From an uncultured Clostridia bacterium (GTDB taxonomy: Bacteria; Bacillota; Clostridia; Christensenellales; Borkfalkiaceae): a stretch of DNA of 32,117 bases. The DNA lies in assembly GCA_944367415.1 (NCBI GenBank), contig CALVWN010000039.1, forward strand, positions 1 to 32,117, written 5' to 3'. The notes beneath the pieces are model-generated. The model ran no database searches and was not told the origin of the DNA. It worked only from the letters and a program-made list of their open reading frames with translations. This document shows positions 28,501 to 32,117 of this stretch, one piece after another. Each line of letters opens with the position of its first letter. Position 1 is the stretch's first letter. A program made the position numbers and the translations under genes.

Positions 28501-29546
28501 TCGTCTGCGATCAGGACATCCGGAACAAAGACTATGTGGGCGCTACTGCAACCGGTCACAGCTACAACTATGAAGCGACCGTTGAGCCTACGGCTACCAC
28601 GGCGGGCACGTTGGTTGCGACCTGCTCCAAGTGCGACGACGAAGTCGAGTACACGCTTCCCGCACTTTCCGAAGCGAACGGCTACAAGGTAGTTACGGTT
28701 CCTGCGACCTGCCAGGCACAGGGTTCCATCACCTACAGCTACGAGGTCAAGGGTACGGACGGCTCTGTTCTCTACACCTACACCAAGGTTGAGTCCACTC
28801 CTACGGTCGATCACAAGCTTGGCGACAAGGTTTACAGCTGGACGCACGAGGGCTATGACTACACCGGTAAGCTCTGCTCGACCTGCAATCAGATGATCGT
28901 CATCACCAAGACCGAGTCCGTCGGGTCGAAGCCCGTCAACGACAAGATCCTTGGTTCCGAGTTTGCAACGTGGGTGGATCCTTGGCAGGATGTTGAAGAG
29001 TACACGATCGCAGAAGGTCAGACCATCGTCCTTTCCGCAACCTATGCAAACGCAGGGGCTGATGCATTTGACGGTATCATGGCGTTCGTCTACACCGGTG
29101 CATTCACCAGCGGGTTCGACTATGTCTACCGCGCTCCCGGCGACATCTGTAATTCCACTTGGACGGGTGCGACCACGAACGTGACGATCAACAAGGGTAT
29201 CGATCTTTCTGATCTTAATGCTCAGGTTGTTAAGGATTTTGCTGCGATGAAGAGCGACGCGAAGTTTGACCTCACGATCAGCTTTGCAGACGACACGCTC
29301 ACCTTCACGATGAACTACTACGCTGCAGACGGCACGACCGTTGCTGAAACGCTCAGCGCGACCATCACCGGTTTGACGGCAGACAGCTACAAGATCGGCT
29401 TCGTGCTTGATCGTGCGACGGTTGTCGGCGATGTCACGATCACCGAGAATGCGCTTCCCGCAGTCGACGAAGGTGAAGACGAGGGCGAAGGCGAAGTGAC
29501 GGTTCCCACCGATCCCACCGAGCCCGGCGACGTCGTGATGGCGTAA
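25539..29546 (+). CDS. Giant Cys-rich lipoprotein with collagen-like stalk
   Basis: A 1335-residue surface protein of unknown function. Residues 1-32 are a lipoprotein signal with lipobox FAGC (Cys32). Residues 66-104 form 12-13 Gly-X-Y triplets (such as GPQGPQGPQGEQGDKGDKG), a collagen-like stalk. The body, about 180-1170, contains at least a dozen CxxC pairs in modules of the type TCxxxGxxxYxCxxC...H(T/D)Y. Three longer units share GNYPA(T/D)C or NFPSSC, then GxG(I/F)(I/F)xCxxC...(F)IV and H. A C-terminal domain (about 1185-1305) looks beta-rich and may bind carbohydrate. The end is acidic. Cysteine pairs may bind zinc or form disulfides. AAGGAG precedes the ATG by ten bases; a GTG two codons earlier is possible. 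A strong promoter and terminator make it a single-gene unit. The bases are somewhat less GC-rich at third positions than in flanking genes. Confidence 0.9.
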   Translation: MVQRIRHLVAKVLMLLLVVCMVIGAAFLFAGCSEDTKSVQSFAIENGELIVTYTDGTTDNLGSVVGSNGTQGDQGPQGPQGPQGEQGDKGDKGDQGDKGDPGRGIVKVEIVDGNLMVTYTDSETPVNVGKVDEADAIGVADITTELVDGKINIVITYTDASKEPVKIPVENLLPTCEHEFYQITLTEATCQEGGVILSVCQKNCGTANIDFTEVDPENHTYVDTLTMPTCEADGFITRTCTGKDSTVTVTLKEIVADVAEDGEGIFAELLAENEITDPATQLKALGHDYKYTFVEPGCETNGYITYECTRDEAHAGTITMEQVKADFDLEEADRQYTTILSGLGIDSVEDMMATGHSGKEKAEWVTVVDTGANICEDGGQYVLLCSNCYDYMYDSVDIPALGHIVTEEWKVLKAPTLTETGVLSGACAECGLSAATVVLPALNDEDYEVTTKEEASCDKEGLDEYKITFNQARVDAEEDVELVSFTFEQATTAQHKLGTTLMDLNKVYSKQELESLNAANKGDKEYNVAGVSGNYPATCLDTSGRGFFYCSECDNLFIVSVSGPHTYTEEDIIDEKAPSCYEEGYKTYKCTVCGKDETITIPKTEHTYGEPVVTPNSDGNGATIVFTCSVCPEGTEGHTYTINALTWEKSVDPEETWDATCSKEGQTTWNYTYENKDGGEPIADTYVVTYPKLPHHSKNGATYVDGQDNNEIYQASQIDEVSGNYPADCTIIGQGIIRCEDCKEVFIVQVQGDHKYGAGVLTKPTCTEDGTITYTCTVCDEDTNGHTMVVTQAIYAAATGAEKEAYDAILSAAGLDSLEALGHTYSSDPVIDIDNETLSGTITFTCDVCGFEYVVEGKNFQKDTGRSKASTCTVQGFDLYTYEYDLPNDGGTTSGEIEVPLPLAAHVNNLGTEYDPDEDWYYASKVDKEAQNFPSSCLEMGQGIITCKGCGTVFIVDVKGDHDFGEQVDWITVNATCTTAAYQYKHCLVCDQDIRNKDYVGATATGHSYNYEATVEPTATTAGTLVATCSKCDDEVEYTLPALSEANGYKVVTVPATCQAQGSITYSYEVKGTDGSVLYTYTKVESTPTVDHKLGDKVYSWTHEGYDYTGKLCSTCNQMIVITKTESVGSKPVNDKILGSEFATWVDPWQDVEEYTIAEGQTIVLSATYANAGADAFDGIMAFVYTGAFTSGFDYVYRAPGDICNSTWTGATTNVTINKGIDLSDLNAQVVKDFAAMKSDAKFDLTISFADDTLTFTMNYYAADGTTVAETLSATITGLTADSYKIGFVLDRATVVGDVTITENALPAVDEGEDEGEGEVTVPTDPTEPGDVVMA

Positions 29547-29636
29547 CGTCTACCCCTGCCGAGGGAGTTTCCCGAGGCACCACAATGGATGTGGTTATTA
29601 TGATAACTTCTCATCATCCATTATAAATCAAGAAAG

Positions 29637-29665
29637 CAGCAGACTTCGGTCTGCTGTTTTCTTTT
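29637..29665 (+). terminator. Terminator of the giant lipoprotein gene
   Basis: Perfect 8 bp stem CAGCAGAC/GTCTGCTG with a stable TTCG loop, followed by TTTTCTTTT. It lies 90 nt after the stop. The stretch between holds a second weak inverted repeat (ATGGATG near 29584 with CATCCAT near 29616). Confidence 0.92.
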
Positions 29666-29748
29666 GTTTGAAAATTCGACGCGTTCTCCTTTTTTCCCTC
29701 TTTGTTCGCGCCCGCCGCCGTGGTAAGCTGTCTGCAAAGAGGTATTCT

Positions 29749-30684
29749 ATGGCTTACGAAAAACGCGTCTGTATCCTGCGGCAGATCCGCAAGGGATTTT
29801 CCGCCGACGGCAGCGCCCTCACGGGCGCCGTCTATGCCGAGCGCCTGGGCGACGAACTCACCGTCACCCCGCGCATCGCCGATCTCTCCCCGCTGCGTGA
29901 CGGCCGCTATGCGCTCTATCTCTGGGCGGACGGCAAGACCTTCTGTCTCGAACTGCACGGCAACAGCGCATTGCGCCTTGCCGCCGCGCCCTCCCTTGCC
30001 TCCGGCTTTGCGGTGCTGCTCTGTTTCGTCAAGGGCGACGTCCAGCCGCTCGCCTTCGGCCGCTGCGGCGCCGCGCCCGAGCGCTACGCCGCGCTCCTGG
30101 AGGATCGCTCCATCCCCAACCCGCGCCCGCCCGTCGAGCTGCCCATCCCCAACGCGCCCAACGTGCCGCTCGCGCCCACCGTGCCCCTGCCCGACCCGCT
30201 CCCCGACGACACACGCGGACAGCGCGCCGCCGCGCGCTACGATGACGACGCCGTCGCCGCAGACAACTATTTCGCGGACGCGGTGGATGGCGATGCAAAA
30301 GCTGCTTCTGCGCCTTGCGCGCAGCCCGGGGCGGCGGCGCCGGGCGATGCAGGCGATCTTCTCCTGCGCCCGCGCGGCGCGCTTACATACTATTTCTCCG
30401 TCAAAGAGCGGCTCGACGCCGCCTTCCGCGACCACCCGCACGACGAGCGCCTGCTCGCCGCCTTTCCGCAGTCCGAATGGGTGAACGTCGGCGGCGCGCT
30501 GCTCGGCATCGTCTGCGCGGAGGGCATCCCGCGCTGGCTCTGCGTCGCCGTCGAGGGCGAAAAGCCCGCCGAGATGGGGGAGCATGCCCGCTTTGTGCCC
30601 TACACGCCCTACTCGGACGCGGGCGCCTGGGTGGTCTTTCAGGACGCCGACACGGGCGAATACGTCACGCTCTCCGACACATAA
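29749..30684 (+). CDS. Hypothetical two-part protein with proline-rich linker
   Basis: A 311-residue soluble protein I do not recognise. The N-terminal part (1-110) is predicted beta-rich, beginning YEKRVCILRQIRKGFSADG, with strands such as YALYLWADGKTFCLEL and FAVLLCFVKGDVQPLAFG. A proline-rich linker follows (122-154, PNPRPPVELPIPN and repeats of VPLxP), then an acidic, alanine-rich region to about 205. The C-terminal part (about 210-311) has YYFSVKERLDAAF, SEWVNVGGALLGIVC and ends in WVVFQDADTGEYVTLSD. GAGG precedes the ATG at 29749; the upstream frame includes the terminator tail and is not coding. It has no signal peptide. The gene is complete and ends in a terminator. High GC at third positions fits the native genome. 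Confidence 0.8.
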   Translation: MAYEKRVCILRQIRKGFSADGSALTGAVYAERLGDELTVTPRIADLSPLRDGRYALYLWADGKTFCLELHGNSALRLAAAPSLASGFAVLLCFVKGDVQPLAFGRCGAAPERYAALLEDRSIPNPRPPVELPIPNAPNVPLAPTVPLPDPLPDDTRGQRAAARYDDDAVAADNYFADAVDGDAKAASAPCAQPGAAAPGDAGDLLLRPRGALTYYFSVKERLDAAFRDHPHDERLLAAFPQSEWVNVGGALLGIVCAEGIPRWLCVAVEGEKPAEMGEHARFVPYTPYSDAGAWVVFQDADTGEYVTLSDT

Positions 30685-30716
30685 AAAAAATCCGTCCTCA
30701 CGACGGATTTTTTTCT
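30683..30716 (+). terminator. Bidirectional terminator
   Basis: Stem ATCCGTC/GACGGAT (30690-30708) with a 5-base loop, eight As on the left and seven Ts on the right. It directly follows the stop of the 311-residue protein. Confidence 0.9.
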
Positions 30717-30968
30717 GCCGAAAAAACTTGCCGAGCAGCGGCGTTGTAAATCGCCCGAGCGCCTTTGCTTCGGGCATCACCGTGCGGTGCATGAGAACGT
30801 GCGCCCGCATGCGTTCATGGTGGAGTGCGTCCTGCATCCTGCCCTCCGAATGGTAAGGATCCTTATCATTCGTTTTCTTATGATATCCAGCCGTGCGCGC
30901 TGTCGTGCGCGCGCTGTCGACCGTTCGTGAGGGGAAAAAGAAAATTTTTCTCCGCCGCATCCAAACCC
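30717..30968. other. Intergenic region before pckG
   Basis: About 250 nt without a clear gene. A minus-strand frame with GGAGG before an ATG at 30837 reads about 45 residues of plausible composition before running through the terminator; it is treated under findings. Otherwise only short repeats of GCGCGC type (about 30895-30915) were seen. Confidence 0.4.
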
Positions 30969-30997
30969 TTTACAAGTTGCACATTTTGTGCTAAAAT
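30969..30997 (+). promoter_or_regulatory. Promoter of pckG
   Basis: TTTACA (30969-30974), 17 bp, TAAAAT (30992-30997) preceded by TGC (extended -10). Start near 31004, leader about 80 nt with AGGAGG. Confidence 0.75.
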
Positions 30998-31083
30998 GTA
31001 TCGTGGGATGCGAGCGGCATAATCCGTTCATTTCGGCGCCGCCCTCCCCGCAACACCCGGACACTTTTTCAGGAGGAAAATAT

Positions 31084-32117
31084 ATGGCATACCCCACCAA
31101 GAACAAGAAGGTCATCGCCTTCGTCGAAGAGAGCGCCAAGCTCGCCTGCCCGGACAACATCGTCTGGATCGACGGCAGCGAGGAGCAGCTCGCCGCGCTC
31201 CGCAAGGAAGCGTGCGCGACGGGTGAGATGATCGAACTCAACCAGGAAAAACTTCCCGGCTGCTACTACCACCGCACCGCCCAGAACGACGTCGCGCGCG
31301 TGGAGGACAGAACGTTCATCTGCTGCCGCGAGAAGGAGAACGCCGGCCCCACCAACAACTGGATGGATCCCAAGGAGGCGTACAAGATGTGCGCCGACAT
31401 CGCCCGCGGTCAGATGAAGGGCAGAACGATGTATGTCATTCCCTATTCGATGGGCGTCATCGGCTCCTCCTTCTCCAAGATCGGCATCGAGGTCACCGAC
31501 TCCATCTACGTCGTGCTCAACATGGCGATCATGACCCGCGTCGGCCTTGCCTGCTATGAGCAGCTCGGCGAGGACGGCGACTTCATCAAGGGCTTCCACG
31601 CAAAGTGCAACGTCGATCCCGAGAAGCGCTATATCATGCACTTCCCCGAGGACGACACCATCATCTCCGTCAACTCCGCTTACGGCGGAAACGTGCTTCT
31701 CGGCAAGAAGTGCTTCGCGCTGCGCATCGCGTCCTACCTCGGCAAGACGGAGGGCTGGATGGCGGAGCATATGCTCATTTTGGGCGTGACCTTCCCCGAC
31801 GGCAGCAAGAAGTACGTCGCGGCGGCGTTCCCGTCCGCCTGCGGCAAGACCAACCTCGCCATGCTCATCCCGCCCAAGCACTATCTTGAGGAGGGCTACA
31901 AGGTCGAGACGGTCGGCGACGATATCGCATGGATCCGCGTAGGCGAGGACGGCAGGCTCTGGGCGGTCAACCCCGAGAACGGCTTCTTCGGCGTCGCGCC
32001 CGGCACCAACGAGAAGAGCAACCCCAACGCGCTCGCCGCGACGAGAAAGGGCACCATCTTCACCAACGTCGCCATCAACCCCGCGGACAACACCGTGTGG
32101 TGGGAGGGGCTGACCAA
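31084..32117 (+). CDS. pckG: Phosphoenolpyruvate carboxykinase (GTP), partial
   Basis: The first 344 codons of a GTP-dependent PEP carboxykinase (family length about 600), which interconverts oxaloacetate and PEP and links the citric-acid branch to glycolysis. Diagnostic parts are MKGRTMYVIPYSMG, the substrate loop ISVNSAYGGN, the P-loop AAFPSACGKTNLAM (248-261) whose reactive Cys253 is typical of the GTP class, GDDIAW (278-283) and FFGVAPGTNEKSNPNA. AGGAGG stands eight bases before the ATG. In anaerobes the enzyme often runs toward oxaloacetate for succinate or propionate formation; this is inference here. The gene is cut by the window edge. It has its own promoter. Confidence 0.97.
   Translation, partial: MAYPTKNKKVIAFVEESAKLACPDNIVWIDGSEEQLAALRKEACATGEMIELNQEKLPGCYYHRTAQNDVARVEDRTFICCREKENAGPTNNWMDPKEAYKMCADIARGQMKGRTMYVIPYSMGVIGSSFSKIGIEVTDSIYVVLNMAIMTRVGLACYEQLGEDGDFIKGFHAKCNVDPEKRYIMHFPEDDTIISVNSAYGGNVLLGKKCFALRIASYLGKTEGWMAEHMLILGVTFPDGSKKYVAAAFPSACGKTNLAMLIPPKHYLEEGYKVETVGDDIAWIRVGEDGRLWAVNPENGFFGVAPGTNEKSNPNALAATRKGTIFTNVAINPADNTVWWEGLT

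Noticed and set aside
25500-28847. 1115-residue minus-strand frame
   Set aside because: Antisense of the giant lipoprotein; repetitive only because the lipoprotein is repetitive.

Overview
The window looks like chromosomal DNA around the replication origin of a fairly GC-rich, spore-lineage Firmicute, most likely an uncultured gut Clostridium-class bacterium. The reasons are the Gram-positive gene set rpmH-rnpA-yidD-yidC-jag, dnaN, rsmG, parA-parB with two consensus parS sites, and a YyaC-type sporulation protein. Strong AGGAGG ribosome-binding sites and standard sigma-A promoters (TTGACA, 17 bp, TATAAT) fit the same picture. The closer affiliation is inference; the 5' end of a 16S rRNA gene at the left edge would settle it.

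Layout from left to right. 1-164: 5' end of a 16S rRNA gene on the minus strand, with two tandem promoters (375-404 and 511-539), each preceded by helically phased A-tracts. 861-1085: a small membrane protein. 1122-9535: a minus-strand arabinan-type carbohydrate locus with a very large lipoprotein substrate-binding protein, two ABC permeases and two GH43 enzymes, separated by hairpins and terminators. 9836-10521: a dense island of inverted repeats with a candidate small ORF. 10532-15752: a minus-strand cluster ftsH-parA-parB followed by a DUF2156/GNAT fusion. 15753-16691: an AT-rich intergenic region with two parS sites and a DnaA-box cluster. 16692-18893: cvpA, yyaC, a 76-residue orphan and a flavin-reductase-like protein. 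18921-23333: jag, yidC, yidD, rnpA, rpmH and dnaN, all on the minus strand.

At about 23.37-23.67 kb, between the divergent dnaN (minus) and rsmG (plus), sits the best oriC candidate: many DnaA boxes plus a run of TTA/CTA triplets that matches the Bacillus DnaA-trio unwinding element. A further DnaA-box cluster with an AT-rich stretch follows at 24.89-25.00 kb. Gene direction switches here: almost everything to the left is on the minus strand and everything to the right is on the plus strand, as expected for divergent replication. dnaA itself is not in the window; dnaN is followed directly by rpmH.

Right of the origin lie rsmG, a YpsA/SLOG-like protein, a giant cysteine-rich lipoprotein with a collagen-like stalk (25539-29546), an unrecognised 311-residue protein, and the first part of a GTP-dependent PEP carboxykinase gene that runs off the right edge. 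No insertion sequence, CRISPR array or tRNA gene was seen.
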